Positions 1 to 9,459 of a stretch of 64,000 nucleotides of DNA are shown here, in pieces. The position numbers and the translations under genes were made by a program. How positions within the stretch are numbered: the stretch's first letter is position 1; every line of letters begins with the position of its first letter. The stretch is from Streptomyces sp. NBC_00224. GTDB lineage: Bacteria > Actinomycetota > Actinomycetes > Streptomycetales > Streptomycetaceae. The stretch covers positions 1,736,001 through 1,800,000 of the forward strand of contig NZ_CP108106.1 in the NCBI RefSeq assembly GCF_041435195.1, given 5' to 3'. The notes under the pieces are model-generated. The model was not told the DNA's origin, made no database searches, and saw only the letters and a program-made list of their open reading frames with translations.

Positions 1-74
1 CGGGACGTACTCCTTCGACAGGGGGGCTACGGGGTGCGGGGCACGGGGAGAGCGTCGCGCCGGGGGTGTTCACG

Positions 75-1502
75 TCACTTGCCGCCGCATGTCCTGGCGT
101 CGACGTGCAGGGCGAGCGCGGTGTCCGGGGCGAGGGTCGCGGTGAACTGCCCGCTGCCGTCGACCGTGACGCTCCTGCCGCTCTGCACGTCGCAGTAGCC
201 ACCCGCGGGCAACGACGTCTGGAAGGTGCGGGTGAGCGGGGAGCCCTCGTGATTGATGGCCACGTACGCCTTGGCGCCGCGGCCGAAGGCGATGGCGTTG
301 CCGCCGTTGTCCCACCAGTTGGCGACCGCCGCGTTGCCCGCCGCGTTGCGGAACTTGACCATGGAGCGGACCTCGGGCCAGGCGTGCTGGCACTTCCACC
401 CGTCGCTGTAACAGGCGTTCACCTGGCCGTTGTTGGGCGGGCCCGCGTCCTTGTCGCTGAACACATAGCCGGAGTGGACGTCCGGGGAGCCGTAGGGCCA
501 GGCCAGCATGAAGACGTGGGCCAGGGTGTACCGGGCGCCGTCGTTGTAGGTGAGCGTCTGGCCGCCGCGCTCGGTGTCGTGGTTGTCGACGAAGACCGAG
601 GCCTTGCCCGAGGCCATGTAGCCCCAGCCCTCGCCGAAGTTCTTCAGATACGCGAGCTTCTCGTTGTTGAACACCCGCTTGAGGTCCCAGGAGTAGCGGA
701 ACTCCTGGGCGTCGCCGGTGGTGACGTACTCGGTGGGCTGTACGGCCTCGCCCGCGCCGGAGATCGTCTCCTGCTTCCAGTAGACGCCCGGGTTGCTCAG
801 CCGGGACTTGATGGCGGCGAGGTCGTCCTCGGGTATGTGCTTGGCCGCGTCGACGCGGAAGCCGTCGACGCCGAGCGAGAGCAGGTCGTTCAGGTATCCG
901 GCGACGGTGTTGCGGACGTACTCCTCGCCGGTGTCGAGGTCGGCCAGGCCGACGAGCTCGCAGTGCTGGACGTTCCAGCGGTCCTGGTAGTTGGTGATCT
1001 CGGACTTGCAGTCGTCCAGGTCGGCGCCGGAGTACGTGCCGGGGTAGTTGTACTTGGTGTAGGCCGACCCGGCGGATCCGGTGCCGGAGCCGCTCGTCAT
1101 GTGGTTGATCACCGAGTCGGCGACGACCTTGACGCCCGCCGCGTGACAGGTGTCCACCATGGAGCGGAAGGCGGCGCGGTCGCCGAGCCGGCTGCCGATC
1201 TTGTAGCTGACGGGCTGGTACGCGGTCCACCAGGCGGCGCCCTGTATACGTTCCTGGGGCGGGGACACCTGGACGTATCCATAGCCGTCGGGGCCGAGTT
1301 CACTGGTGCAGGCCTTGGCGACCGAGGCGAAGTTCCACTCGAAGAGGACGGCGGTCACGTCCTTGGGCCCGGGTGCGGCGGCCTGCGCCTGCGGGGCGCC
1401 GAGGACGACGCTGCTCGCGGCCCCCGCGACGAGCGCGACGGCGGCGGCCAGTGATCTGCGCGTGCGGCGGGTGCGGGGGGTGCCGGCGGTACGAGCGTCC
1501 AT
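75..1502 (-). CDS. Secreted alpha-amylase (GH13), no starch-binding domain
   Basis: Secreted endo-acting enzyme that cleaves alpha-1,4 links in starch. The 475-residue protein begins with a twin-arginine-rich N-region and hydrophobic stretch, with likely cleavage after AQA near residue 41. The GH13 conserved regions are visible: VINH near 131-134, the nucleophile Asp218 in FRVDAA, the probable acid Glu245 in WKQET, and Asp309 in FVDNHD. About 100 residues of C-terminal beta domain follow and the protein then ends, so the C-terminal CBM20 starch-binding module found in many Streptomyces amylases is absent. I chose the ATG at 1502 because it gives a proper signal peptide; longer upstream reading frame is non-coding. 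Upstream CTTGC-type half-sites suggest maltose/MalR-type control. Confidence 0.95.
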   Translation of the reverse strand: MDARTAGTPRTRRTRRSLAAAVALVAGAASSVVLGAPQAQAAAPGPKDVTAVLFEWNFASVAKACTSELGPDGYGYVQVSPPQERIQGAAWWTAYQPVSYKIGSRLGDRAAFRSMVDTCHAAGVKVVADSVINHMTSGSGTGSAGSAYTKYNYPGTYSGADLDDCKSEITNYQDRWNVQHCELVGLADLDTGEEYVRNTVAGYLNDLLSLGVDGFRVDAAKHIPEDDLAAIKSRLSNPGVYWKQETISGAGEAVQPTEYVTTGDAQEFRYSWDLKRVFNNEKLAYLKNFGEGWGYMASGKASVFVDNHDTERGGQTLTYNDGARYTLAHVFMLAWPYGSPDVHSGYVFSDKDAGPPNNGQVNACYSDGWKCQHAWPEVRSMVKFRNAAGNAAVANWWDNGGNAIAFGRGAKAYVAINHEGSPLTRTFQTSLPAGGYCDVQSGRSVTVDGSGQFTATLAPDTALALHVDARTCGGK

Positions 1503-1787
1503 GGGGGGGACCTCCGTGCGGGGATACGGGGGGCGGAGCGACCTCCCGGGCGGCGCGGCCCGGCCACCCCAGGAGGACTCTGAATGTTCTTGCTGAAACA
1601 ACCGGAAAGCTATTGCGGTCGAGACCGTAGGCGGCCCGGACGGCCTGGTCAACCCTTTGGACACACCGTCGCCATACCTGGGAAATCTCACCGCTTTCTC
1701 TCCGCAAAGCCTTTCGCAAGAGATTGCAGTGGTGTTACGTTCAACGACACCTCGGGCCCGGACGTGCCCCGCACGGGCCCCGAACGG
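1503..1787 (-). promoter_or_regulatory. Amylase upstream region with repeated CTTGC/GAAAG half-sites
   Basis: This gap lies between the amylase start and the LUD-gene terminator. Read on the minus strand it contains CTTGCGAAAGG followed directly by CTTTGCGGAGA (about 1697-1722), then GCAATAGCTTTCC and GTTTCAGCAAG closer to the gene (about 1587-1617). Streptomyces amylase promoters are known to be controlled by the LacI-family regulator MalR/Reg1 through repeated CTTGC-like sites, so these are candidate operators. I did not identify a confident -35/-10 pair. Confidence 0.4.
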
Positions 1788-1823
1788 CAGGAGCCGCCGC
1801 ACCGAACGGTGCGGCGGCTCCTG
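1788..1823 (-). terminator. Strong hairpin terminator after LUD gene
   Basis: A perfect 16-bp stem (CAGGAGCCGCCGCACC and its complement) closes on a GAAC tetraloop. It lies 21 bp past the stop of the LUD-domain gene and ahead of the amylase promoter. There is no U-tract, which is usual for Streptomyces terminators. Confidence 0.8.
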
Positions 1824-1843
1824 GAAATCGGATGGACGGGGTC

Positions 1844-2488
1844 TCAGAAGCCGATCGCCTCGCGGACGAGCACCACGGTGCTGCGCTGCGGAACGACCTC
1901 GCGGCTGTTGATCAGGATCTTGGCGACGACACTGCGCTTGCCGTACGCGTGCTGGGCACGGACGTCCTCCTTGGGCAGCGAGTACGTCTCGACGCGGCGC
2001 AGCGCGGTGTCCAGGTCGGCGACGACCTTCTGGGCGCCGACCACCCAGACCGTCCGGCTCGCGCCGAACGCGTACGCGGCGAGCTGGCTGCCGCTGGCGG
2101 AGGCGGTGACGAGGCGGCCGTCCTCGGTCACGGCGTGCACGCTGCCGACGACGACGTCGGGCGCGGAACGCGTGGTGCGCATGTCGTCGTTGCGGGCGCG
2201 CGGGTCCCAGTCGGCCTGCTCGGCACGGATGCTCTTGAACCGGCCCGACGCGTCGATGTCCTCCTGGATCCCGGAGAGCCGCAGGGTCTCGCTGGTCGAG
2301 GCGAGGATCGCCTTGTCGGTCGGCAGGGCCTCGGCGACGAGCTCGCGGGCGTCGGCGGCGGTGTCCACTATGTGCACGGCAAACCCGTTGCCGCGCAGGG
2401 CCTCGGCGGCCCGTTCGATGCTCTCGGCGCTCGCGGCGACCGCGAAGGTCTCGTCGGCGGGCAGTGTGGTGATGGTCTTCTCGCTCAT
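1844..2488 (-). CDS. LUD-domain (LutC/YkgG-like) protein
   Basis: A 214-residue protein resembling the LUD family (PF02589), related to LutC/YkgG subunits linked to L-lactate oxidation. Visible family features are the alternating helix/strand N-terminal half with [15 protein letters not shown], a [17 protein letters not shown] strand pair, and the conserved glycine/serine-rich segment [15 protein letters not shown] followed by [10 protein letters not shown]. No lutA or lutB partner genes lie nearby, so it is a stand-alone member and its substrate is unknown. The ATG at 2488 begins [10 protein letters not shown]; the much longer upstream reading frame runs through xylA in another frame and is not coding. 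It is transcribed divergently from the ROK regulator 96 bp away. Confidence 0.85.
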   Translation of the reverse strand: MSEKTITTLPADETFAVAASAESIERAAEALRGNGFAVHIVDTAADARELVAEALPTDKAILASTSETLRLSGIQEDIDASGRFKSIRAEQADWDPRARNDDMRTTRSAPDVVVGSVHAVTEDGRLVTASASGSQLAAYAFGASRTVWVVGAQKVVADLDTALRRVETYSLPKEDVRAQHAYGKRSVVAKILINSREVVPQRSTVVLVREAIGF

Positions 2489-2584
2489 GATCAGAAAACC
2501 TAGCGCCGGGACGCGAGTCTCGTTCGAGCGTCGCTGGATCGGGCAACTGCGGCGCCCGGGCCATCGCATAGGCTCGGCCACGAC

Positions 2585-3820
2585 ATGAAGAGCAACCTCG
2601 CCCCGCTGGCGCCCAAGGCCGACAAGGACACCGTGCGGCGGCACAACCTCAGCCTGGTGCTCCGGGCGGTCCACGACGAGGGCGAGACGACCCGGGCGGG
2701 CGTCGCGGCGCGCGTCGGGCTGACCCGGGCGGCCGTATCTTCCCTGGTGGAGCAGCTCATGGAGGGCGGCTTCCTCACGGAGTCGGGCAAGACGTTCAGC
2801 GGGCAGGCGGGCCGGCCCGGCACCGTCCTCAAGCCGGCCAGGACCGGCGCGGCCGGGGTCGGCGTCGAGATCAACGTCGACTACGTGACCGTGTGCGTGG
2901 TGGATCTGGCCGGAACCGACCGGGTGCGCCTCACCGAGCATCTGGACAACCGGGGCACGGCGCCTGCCGAGGTGCTGGCCCGGGCGGCCCGGATCGCCTC
3001 GCACGCGCTGGACTCCGCCCGGCAGCAGGAGCTGCGGCCCGCCGGGGTGACGCTCGCCCTGCCGGGCCTGGTCGCGGGCGGTACTGTTCGCCAGGCACCG
3101 AACCTGGGCTGGAACGGCGTCCCGGCCGACGCCCTGTTCGCCCGGGCGCTCACGGAGTGCCCGGGCACCCTTGCCCTGCCGGTGAGTTCGGAGAACGAGG
3201 CCAACCTCGCGGCGCTCGCCGAGCTCTGGTTCGGCGGCTCCGGCGAGGCCCGTACGTTCCTCTACCTCTCCGGCGAGATCGGCGTGGGCGGCGCCCTCGT
3301 CCTCGACGGCGAACTCCTGCGCGGCGCCCACGGCTTCGCCGGGGAGATCGGCCACGTCCCGGTGGACCCGGCCGGCCCCGCCTGCCGCTGCGGGGCGCGG
3401 GGCTGCCTGGAGCAGTACGCGGGCCAGTCGGCGCTGCTGCGCGGCGCGGGCATCGACGAGGACGCCGGGGCGGCGGGCGTGGCCGAGCTGGAGCGCCGGG
3501 CGCGGGCGGGCGACGAGCGCGCGCTGGCGGCGCTGGGCACGGCCGGGCTGATGCTGGGCCGGGTGCTCGCGGGCGCGGTGAACCTCGTCGACCCGGAGGC
3601 CGTGGTGCTCGGCGGTGTCTACCGCGCACTGGCGCCGTGGCTGTCGCCCCCGGCCGAGGCCGAGCTCGCCGCCCGGGTGGTGTCGGGCCTGTGGCCCCGC
3701 GACAGCGGCCGCCTGCGCGCCTCGTCCCTCGCGGGGGACGCGGCGCGGGGCGCGGCGGCCCTGGTGGTGGAGGCGGTCCTCGACGACCCGGCGGGGTGGA
3801 CGGAGGGGACGGCGGGCTGA
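2585..3820 (+). CDS. ROK-family transcriptional regulator (xylose-repressor type)
   Basis: A 411-residue ROK repressor. Residues about 15-75 form a winged helix-turn-helix ([28 protein letters not shown]). The rest is a sugar-kinase-fold ligand domain with the ROK zinc motif [14 protein letters not shown] and the [11 protein letters not shown] strand. It converges on xylA, with xylB beyond, so it is the obvious candidate XylR controlling both. The xylA-xylB gap carries ATTTGTTT repeats resembling XylR half-sites. The family role (sugar-relieved repression) is established; the xylose specificity is inferred from context. Confidence 0.9.
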   Translation: MKSNLAPLAPKADKDTVRRHNLSLVLRAVHDEGETTRAGVAARVGLTRAAVSSLVEQLMEGGFLTESGKTFSGQAGRPGTVLKPARTGAAGVGVEINVDYVTVCVVDLAGTDRVRLTEHLDNRGTAPAEVLARAARIASHALDSARQQELRPAGVTLALPGLVAGGTVRQAPNLGWNGVPADALFARALTECPGTLALPVSSENEANLAALAELWFGGSGEARTFLYLSGEIGVGGALVLDGELLRGAHGFAGEIGHVPVDPAGPACRCGARGCLEQYAGQSALLRGAGIDEDAGAAGVAELERRARAGDERALAALGTAGLMLGRVLAGAVNLVDPEAVVLGGVYRALAPWLSPPAEAELAARVVSGLWPRDSGRLRASSLAGDAARGAAALVVEAVLDDPAGWTEGTAG

Positions 3821-3842
3821 GCCGGGCGGCTCGACCCCGGCT
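3820..3842 (+). terminator. Hairpin between ROK regulator and xylA
   Basis: AGCCGGG and CCCGGCT pair across a 9-nt loop directly at the ROK stop codon. The convergent arrangement with xylA makes a terminator here plausible, but the stem is only 7 bp. Confidence 0.4.
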
Positions 3843-3942
3843 TCAGGAGGCGTCCGCTCGCCCGGAGAGGCGTCCCGCCCGGCGCCGTCGACCCCAGCCG
3901 GGCTGTCCGCCCGGGCGACACCCCTGCCCCCGGACGCACCCC

Positions 3943-5112
3943 TCAGCGCACCCCCATCAAGTGCTCCATCGCCAGCTGGTCCAGCTGCTCGAACGCCATG
4001 CCGCGCGCCCCCGCCGCCTCCGCGTCGAAGTCCTCGAAGGCCGAGCGGTCCCCGAGCAGCCCGGCCAGGCCGTCCGCCGCCGTCGGGCGGGCGAGGTCGT
4101 CGAGGCGGGAGGCCCGCAGCGCCTCCCGTACCGCCGGGTCGGCACGGAACGCCGCCGAACGCTCCCGCAGAATCAGATAGTTGCGCATGTTCCCCGCCGC
4201 CGAGGCCCACACCCCGTCGGCGTCCTCCGTGCGCGGCGGCTTGAAGTCGAAGTGGCGGGGGCCCTCGTACCCCGCCGACTCCAGGAGGTCGACCAGCCAG
4301 AACGCGTCCCGCAGGTTCCCCGCCCCGAACCGCAGGTCCTGGTCGTACTTGATGCCGGACTGACCGTTGAGGTCGATGTGGAAGAGCTTCTCGGCCCAGA
4401 GCGCCTGGGCGATCCCGTGGGTGAAGTTGAGCCCGGCCATCTGCTCGTGCCCGGTCTCCGGGTTGACCCCGACCAGCTCCGGGCGCTCCAGACGCTCGAT
4501 GAAGGCGAGCGCGTGCCCCACCGTGGGCAGCAGGATGTCGCCGCGCGGCTCGTTCGGCTTGGGCTCGACCGCGAACCGCAGGTCGTACCCCTGGCTCACC
4601 ACGTACTCGCCCAGCAGGTCGAAGGCCTCCTTCATCCGGTCCAGCGCCACCCGTACGTCCTTCGCGGCCCCGGACTCCGCGCCCTCGCGGCCACCCCACG
4701 CCACGTACACCCGGGCGCCGAGCTCCACGGCCAGGTCGATGTTGCGGATCGTCTTGCGCAGCGCGTACCGGCGTACGTCCCGGTCGTTGGCGGTGAAGGC
4801 GCCGTCCTTGAAGACGGGGTGGGTGAAAAGGTTGGTGGTGGCCATCGGCACCGCGAGGCCGGTGGCGTCGAGCGCCGCCCGGAAGCGCTTGATGTGGGCG
4901 CTCCGGTCGGCGCCGGACGCGCCGAACGGGATCAGGTCGTCGTCGTGGAAGGTCACCCCGTACGCCCCGAGCTCCGCGAGCCGGTGGACCGTCGCGACCG
5001 GGTCGAGGGCGGGCCGGGTCGCGTCGCCGAACGGGTCGCGCCCCTGCCAGCCCACGGTCCACAGACCGAAGGTGAACTTGTCCTCGGGGGTGGGAGTGAA
5101 GCGTTCCGTCAT
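3943..5112 (-). CDS. xylA: Xylose isomerase
   Basis: Cytoplasmic metal-dependent enzyme converting D-xylose to D-xylulose (also glucose to fructose). The 389-residue length matches the class I Streptomyces glucose isomerases. Catalytic and metal-binding motifs are intact: His about 56 in [42 protein letters not shown] with KYDQD, and FDFKP. The start at 5112 (MTERF) is preferred to the in-frame ATG 12 bp upstream because a GAGGTGG Shine-Dalgarno sits 8 nt before it. The gene is divergent from xylB across a 197-bp operator region. Confidence 0.98.
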   Translation of the reverse strand: MTERFTPTPEDKFTFGLWTVGWQGRDPFGDATRPALDPVATVHRLAELGAYGVTFHDDDLIPFGASGADRSAHIKRFRAALDATGLAVPMATTNLFTHPVFKDGAFTANDRDVRRYALRKTIRNIDLAVELGARVYVAWGGREGAESGAAKDVRVALDRMKEAFDLLGEYVVSQGYDLRFAVEPKPNEPRGDILLPTVGHALAFIERLERPELVGVNPETGHEQMAGLNFTHGIAQALWAEKLFHIDLNGQSGIKYDQDLRFGAGNLRDAFWLVDLLESAGYEGPRHFDFKPPRTEDADGVWASAAGNMRNYLILRERSAAFRADPAVREALRASRLDDLARPTAADGLAGLLGDRSAFEDFDAEAAGARGMAFEQLDQLAMEHLMGVR

Positions 5113-5309
5113 CGTCGTGTCCACCTCGGTGCGGGGCGCCCGACGGCCCCTGCGGCTATTTGTTTGCTGACCTTACGAATATGACATGATCGCGGCGGCT
5201 TCCGTAACCCCGGGCCTTCATCTAATTTGTTTCGCGCACGCTCAAATGCTCGCTCGCCCATCGGGACCGGCCAAGAACCGGGTCCGCCCGCAGGAGAAGG
5301 GGTGCCCGG
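5113..5309. promoter_or_regulatory. Divergent xylA/xylB promoter with ATTTGTTT repeats
   Basis: This intergenic region is much more AT-rich than its surroundings. It carries two exact direct copies of ATTTGTTT, at 5158-5165 and 5225-5232. TTTGTTT is also the core half-site of the well-known Bacillus-type XylR operator, which suits the nearby ROK regulator. The copies sit about 46 bp and 113 bp upstream of the xylA start, so one or both could block the two promoters. The xylB ribosome-binding site is the GGAGAAGGGG at about 5293. Confidence 0.55.
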
Positions 5310-6776
5310 ATGCCGCAGGCCCCGGTCGTCATCGGTGTGGACAGCTCCACCCAGTCCACCAAGGCGCTGCTCGCCGACGCGGAGACCGGGCGGCCGCTCG
5401 CCGTCGGCCGCGCCCCGCACCGGGTCGACGGCGCCGCCGGGGCCCGCGAGAGCGACCCCGAGCTGTGGTGGCGGGCGCTGTGCGCGGCGGTCGCGGCCGG
5501 GCTGAAGGAGGCGGGGGTGGCCGCGTCCGCCGTCACCGGCATCGCGGTCGCCGGACAGCAGCACGGCCTGGTCGTCGTGGACCGCGCCGGGCGCCCGCTG
5601 CGCCCGGCGCTGCTCTGGAACGACACCCGCTCGGCCCCGCAGGCCGCCGCCCTCACCGAGGCGCTCGGCGGCCCGGCCGCCTGGACCGCGCGCACCGGCT
5701 CGGTGCCCGTCGCCGCCGTGACCGCCGCCAAGTGGCGCTGGCTGCAGGAGAACGAGCCCGCGCACGCCTCGGCCGCCGCCGGGGTGCGCCTCCCCCACGA
5801 CTTCCTCACCGAGCGCCTCGCCGGAGTCGCCGCGACCGACCCCGGGGACGCCTCGGGCACCGGCTGGTACTCGACGGCGACCGGCTCCTACGACGCCGGA
5901 CTGCTCGAACTCCTCGGCCTGGACGCCCACTCGCTGCCCGAGGTCGCCGCCACCGGGGCCACCCGGGTGGGATCCCTGACGGCCCGGGCCGCCGAGGCGC
6001 TCGGGCTGCCCGCCGGGATCGCGGTCGCCGCCGGGACCGGCGACAACATGGCCGCGGCCGTGGGCCTCGGGCTCGGCGGCGCGGGCCTGCTCGACCACCC
6101 CGTGCTCAGCCTCGGCACCTCCGGCACGGTCTTCGCCGCCACCCGCACCCGGCCCGCCTCGCCCGCGCTCTCCGGGTTCGCCGCCACCGACGGCGCCTTC
6201 CTCCCGCTCGCCTGCACCCTCAACTGCACGCTCGCCGTCGACAAGGTCGCGGCCCTGCTCGGGCTCGGCCGCGACGACGCCGAACCCGGCGGCGAGGCGG
6301 TGCTCCTGCCGTACCTCGACGGCGAGCGCACCCCCGACCTGCCGGCCGCCGCCGGGCTGCTCACCGGCCTGCGCCACACCACCACCGGGCCCCAACTCCT
6401 GGGCGCGGCCTATGAAGGCGCGGTCTTCACCGCCCTGCGCGTCCTCGACGACCTGCTGCGCGCGTGCGGGCTCGACGCCGCCGGGGCCGCCGCTCGTCCG
6501 CTGCGGCTGATCGGCGGCGGCGCCCGGGGCCGTACCTGGGTCGAGACCGTACGACGGCTCTCCGGCCGGCCGCTGATCGTGCCCCGGGCCACCGAGCTGG
6601 TCGCGCTCGGCGCCGCCGCACTGGCCGCGGCGGCCGTCTCCGGCGCGGACCCGGTGGCGACCGCAGGCGCGTGGGGCACGGGCGCGGGCGCCGCGCTTGA
6701 GCCGGTCGCCCGTGACACCGCGGCCTGGGAGCGCATCGCCTCCGTCCTCGGCCGGGCGGCGCCGGTCCTCGGCTGA
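5310..6776 (+). CDS. xylB: Xylulokinase
   Basis: ATP-dependent FGGY-family kinase phosphorylating D-xylulose to xylulose 5-phosphate for the pentose phosphate pathway. The 488-residue protein shows the N-terminal phosphate-binding segment GVDSSTQSTKALL, the substrate loop VAGQQHGLV with LLWNDTRS, the catalytic region AAGTGDNMAAAVGLG, and the C-terminal adenosine motif LIGGGARGRTW. Length and domain order are normal. It pairs with divergent xylA, and no xylose transporter gene is in the window. Confidence 0.96.
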   Translation: MPQAPVVIGVDSSTQSTKALLADAETGRPLAVGRAPHRVDGAAGARESDPELWWRALCAAVAAGLKEAGVAASAVTGIAVAGQQHGLVVVDRAGRPLRPALLWNDTRSAPQAAALTEALGGPAAWTARTGSVPVAAVTAAKWRWLQENEPAHASAAAGVRLPHDFLTERLAGVAATDPGDASGTGWYSTATGSYDAGLLELLGLDAHSLPEVAATGATRVGSLTARAAEALGLPAGIAVAAGTGDNMAAAVGLGLGGAGLLDHPVLSLGTSGTVFAATRTRPASPALSGFAATDGAFLPLACTLNCTLAVDKVAALLGLGRDDAEPGGEAVLLPYLDGERTPDLPAAAGLLTGLRHTTTGPQLLGAAYEGAVFTALRVLDDLLRACGLDAAGAAARPLRLIGGGARGRTWVETVRRLSGRPLIVPRATELVALGAAALAAAAVSGADPVATAGAWGTGAGAALEPVARDTAAWERIASVLGRAAPVLG

Positions 6777-6785
6777 ACGGGTCCG

Positions 6786-6871
6786 ATGGCCGCCGCGGAT
6801 CAGATCACTCGGGCCGACGCCGACCGCGACTTCGCCTTCCTGGCCGCGCCGGGGCGGGTGCCCGATCCGTA
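6786..6871 (+). pseudogene. Possible gene remnant cut by a repeat end
   Basis: Nine bases after xylB an ATG opens a frame coding about 29 residues (MAAADQITRADADRDFAFLA and onward) with normal codon bias. The frame then runs into the GGGGGTTCAAAGACAGGCTC repeat and into antisense of the SsgA-like gene. It looks like the 5' end of a gene lost at the repeat, but I do not recognise the family. It could also be chance coding-like sequence. Confidence 0.3.
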
Positions 6872-6892
6872 CGGGGGTTCAAAGACAGGCTC
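6872..6892. repeat. Solo copy of the 11926-12010 element end
   Basis: The 21-bp sequence CGGGGGTTCAAAGACAGGCTC is identical to the left terminal repeat of the MITE-like element at 11926-12010 (in reverse orientation) and is likewise followed by TCA. No partner end is visible nearby, so this is either a deletion scar or a remnant of a related element. Confidence 0.6.
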
Positions 6893-6907
6893 TCAGGGGC
6901 CGCGTAC

Positions 6908-7324
6908 TCACCGGCTCTCGCCCAGCAGCTCGGCCAGGGCGCTGTCCATGTCGAGGTCCTGGTTCTCGGCCTCCGCGGAGACGGCCGCGTAGGTGTGGAA
7001 GAGGAAGCGGCGCAGTGCCGCCGTGCCGAATTCGAGGAGCGCCAGGCCGTCCGGGGAGCGCAGCTCCACCATGGTCTGTGCCCGCCCGAGCGGCCACACG
7101 TGCACATCGCCGGTGCCGGCCGGGGCACTCAGTCCCCGGTCGATGAGGTCCCGGGCGAACACCCAGGTCACGCCCCCTTCGTGCAGGGAGACCTCGGGCG
7201 GGAAAACCATCCGGACGGCCAGCGGGTCGGAGCCGTCGTAGCTGAGGGTGACGGGGACGGGGACGCCGTGGGGTGCGTCGGTGACGAGGCGGGCCAGGAC
7301 GGATTCTTCGACGGTGGTGGACAT
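6908..7324 (-). CDS. SsgA-like (SALP) sporulation/cell-division protein
   Basis: A 138-residue member of the SsgA-like family, which is restricted to morphologically complex actinobacteria and controls septum placement, cell-wall events and spore maturation. Family hallmarks are the pattern PVPVTLSYDGSDPLAVRM, the segment TWVFARDLIDRGL, and GTGDVHVWP. It is not a close match to my recollection of SsgA or SsgB themselves, so I do not assign a letter. The ATG at 7324 has an AAGGAG site 7 nt upstream; a longer in-frame start at 7345 lacks one. It is divergent from the carotenoid oxygenase. Confidence 0.92.
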   Translation of the reverse strand: MSTTVEESVLARLVTDAPHGVPVPVTLSYDGSDPLAVRMVFPPEVSLHEGGVTWVFARDLIDRGLSAPAGTGDVHVWPLGRAQTMVELRSPDGLALLEFGTAALRRFLFHTYAAVSAEAENQDLDMDSALAELLGESR

Positions 7325-7578
7325 CGACTCGCTCCTTGCTGCCACTCCCGATCTGTGACCCGCATCACATCATCTCAATAGTCGCACATTCAACACCTTG
7401 CTTGAGATTTCGTGCGAAAGACCCGAATGAGGCCCGCGCGGCCAGGCCTGGCGAGCCCGCGGAAAAGGGGGCCTGGCACCACCCCGGTCCGGGGCCCAGC
7501 CCTCCTGACCGGGACCGCCTCTCGGACGGACGATCGTGGGCGACAGGTCGTACGAACGTGGGAGCAGGGGGCTCGGAC

Positions 7579-9099
7579 ATGAACGATCACACTCGGCGGA
7601 ACGTGCTGCGCGGCGCGGCGGGCGCGGCCGCGGGGGGACTGCTCGCCGCGCGCGGCGCGGCGGTCGCGGCCGCCGCCGGCCTCGGCACACCGCACCCGTC
7701 GGCGCCGTCCGCCACAAGCCAACCGTTCCTGCACGGGGCCTTCGCCCCGGTCACCGAAGAGCGCACCGCCTTCGACCTCCCCGTCACCGGCCGCATCCCC
7801 CGCTCGCTCAACGGGCGCTATCTGCGCACCGGCCCCAATGTGCTCGGCCTGGAGGACCCCCGGGCCCACCACTGGATGCTGGGGGACGGCATGGTCCACG
7901 GGGTGCGGCTGCGGAACGGGCGGGCCGAGTGGTACCGCAACCGGTGGGTCCGCTCGGCCGCCGTCAAGGCCAAGCTCGGCGAGCCGCACCCCGGGCCCGT
8001 CCCCGAGGACGACTTCGCATGCAACACGCACGTCATCCCGTACAAGGGCCGGATCCTCGCCCTTCAGGAGAGCGGGCCGCTGCCGTACGAGCTCGACGGC
8101 GAGCTCAACACCCTGCGCCCGTACGACTTCCGCTCCACGCTGAGCGGCGCGTTCACCGCGCACACCAAGTACGACGCCCACGCCGACGAGCTGCACGCCA
8201 TCACCTACTACCCGACCTGGGACCACGTCCGCCACCTCGTGGTCGACCGGACCGGGCGGGTCGCCCGTACGACGCGGATCCCCGTCGCCGACAGCCCGAT
8301 GATGCACGACTTCGCGCTCACCGAGCGGCATGTGGTCCTCTTCGACCTGCCCGTCACCTTCGACGAGGCGGCGGCCGGGGCGGGCGCGCCCGTGCCGTAC
8401 GTCTGGAACGACCGGCACCCGGCGCGGGTGGGCGTGCTGCCGCGTGCGGGCGGGAGCGTGCGCTGGTTCGAGGTGGACCCGGTCTTCTACTCGCACACCC
8501 TGAACGCCTATGACGACGGGGACTCGGTGGTCGTCGACCTCACCACGTTCCCGGCGCCGTTCTTCGTCGCGGGGAAGGGCTCCGACGGGCCCACCGCGCT
8601 CGGCACCGCCTCACTGGACCGCTGGACCGTCGACCTGGCGCACGGCAGGGTCCGCACCCGGCGCCTCGACGACCGGCCGCAGGAGTTCCCGCGCGTCAAC
8701 GAGGCGCTGGTGTCCCGGCGCCACCGGTACGGGTACACGGCGGCCGCCGCCGAGATGTCCACCGCGTATCTGACGGCCGACGGTGTGCCGCCGGACCGCT
8801 CCTTCGGCAACGCCCTGATCAAGCACGACTTCCTGCGCGGCACCGCCCAGTCGCACCGGCTGCCGCGCGGTGCGGCGGTGGGCGAGGCGGTGTTCGTGTC
8901 CGCGCACGGGCCGGACCCGGACCCGGGGGCCGCCGAGGACGACGGCTACACGCTGGCGTACGTCCACGATCCGGAGCGCGGCGCCGCCGATCTGCTGATT
9001 CTGGCGGCGCAGGACTTCACCGGCAGGCCGCTGGCCCGGATCCATCTGCCGGGCCGGGTCCCGCTCGGCTTCCACGGCAGCTGGGTGGCGGACGCGTGA
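7579..9099 (+). CDS. Tat-exported carotenoid cleavage oxygenase family protein
   Basis: A 506-residue protein of the carotenoid oxygenase (RPE65/lignostilbene dioxygenase) family: seven-bladed propeller, non-haem Fe(II), oxidative cleavage of conjugated double bonds. All four iron-ligand histidines can be placed: AHTKYD near 194, MHDFALT near 245, SHTLNAYD near 305 and FHGSW near the C-terminus. The N-terminus TRRNVLRGAAGAAAGG is a twin-arginine signal, implying a folded, cofactor-loaded exported enzyme, which is unusual for a carotenoid-cleaving role. No crt genes are adjacent, so an aromatic or lignin-derived stilbene substrate is also possible. The ATG follows a GGAGCAGGGGG ribosome-binding site. 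Confidence 0.9.
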   Translation: MNDHTRRNVLRGAAGAAAGGLLAARGAAVAAAAGLGTPHPSAPSATSQPFLHGAFAPVTEERTAFDLPVTGRIPRSLNGRYLRTGPNVLGLEDPRAHHWMLGDGMVHGVRLRNGRAEWYRNRWVRSAAVKAKLGEPHPGPVPEDDFACNTHVIPYKGRILALQESGPLPYELDGELNTLRPYDFRSTLSGAFTAHTKYDAHADELHAITYYPTWDHVRHLVVDRTGRVARTTRIPVADSPMMHDFALTERHVVLFDLPVTFDEAAAGAGAPVPYVWNDRHPARVGVLPRAGGSVRWFEVDPVFYSHTLNAYDDGDSVVVDLTTFPAPFFVAGKGSDGPTALGTASLDRWTVDLAHGRVRTRRLDDRPQEFPRVNEALVSRRHRYGYTAAAAEMSTAYLTADGVPPDRSFGNALIKHDFLRGTAQSHRLPRGAAVGEAVFVSAHGPDPDPGAAEDDGYTLAYVHDPERGAADLLILAAQDFTGRPLARIHLPGRVPLGFHGSWVADA

Positions 9100-9104
9100 G
9101 GCTC

Positions 9105-9299
9105 TCAGCCGAGCTGACTGAGCATGCCCATCACCGAGTTGACCGCGCTGTGCAGTGAGGGGGCGGCGGCGGTGTCGGCGAAGTAGAAACCGAAGGCCGC
9201 GCAGATCACGGCGTGCGAGACCTTGGTGCCGCCCTTGCGGCAGAGGAGGAACGCGGCCACGGCGAGCGCGAGCATCAGGGGAAAGTGCACGGAGGGCAC
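9105..9299 (-). CDS. Small conserved membrane protein
   Basis: A 64-residue protein beginning at GTG 9299, with a GAGGTGA Shine-Dalgarno 7 nt upstream. It has two hydrophobic stretches: HFPLMLALAVAAFLLC, and a second around VICAAFGFYFADTAAA. These are separated by a basic turn RKGGTK, giving a likely two-pass membrane hairpin. It converges on the carotenoid oxygenase with only 5 bp between stops. I do not assign a function; codon bias and the ribosome-binding site support a real gene. Confidence 0.75.
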   Translation of the reverse strand: MPSVHFPLMLALAVAAFLLCRKGGTKVSHAVICAAFGFYFADTAAAPSLHSAVNSVMGMLSQLG

Positions 9300-9332
9300 G
9301 GTGTTTCACCTCGTGACCCCGAGTCTGTCGAG

Positions 9333-9368
9333 CACCGGCCCGCCGCACCGAACGGCGGTGGGCCGGTG
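9333..9368 (-). terminator. Hairpin terminator after methyltransferase gene
   Basis: CACCGGCCC(G)CCGC pairs with GCGG(T)GGGCCGGTG with one mismatch around an ACCGAAC-type loop. It lies between the stop of the methyltransferase (9460) and the start of the small membrane gene. Confidence 0.6.
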
Positions 9369-9459
9369 GAAAGCACCTCCGTCACGCTACGGCCGATGCT
9401 CACCCGTCGCCACACAGCCGGTCACCGGCCGTCATCGCCGCAGCTCGGGCGGGCCGGGG

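Noticed and set aside
1844..5062. A 1072-residue minus-strand open frame spanning the LUD gene, the ROK gene and xylA
   Set aside because: Only its last 214 codons are the LUD-domain gene. The rest is antisense or out-of-frame translation of the ROK and xylA genes, with Arg/Pro/Ala-rich composition typical of GC-rich shadow frames.
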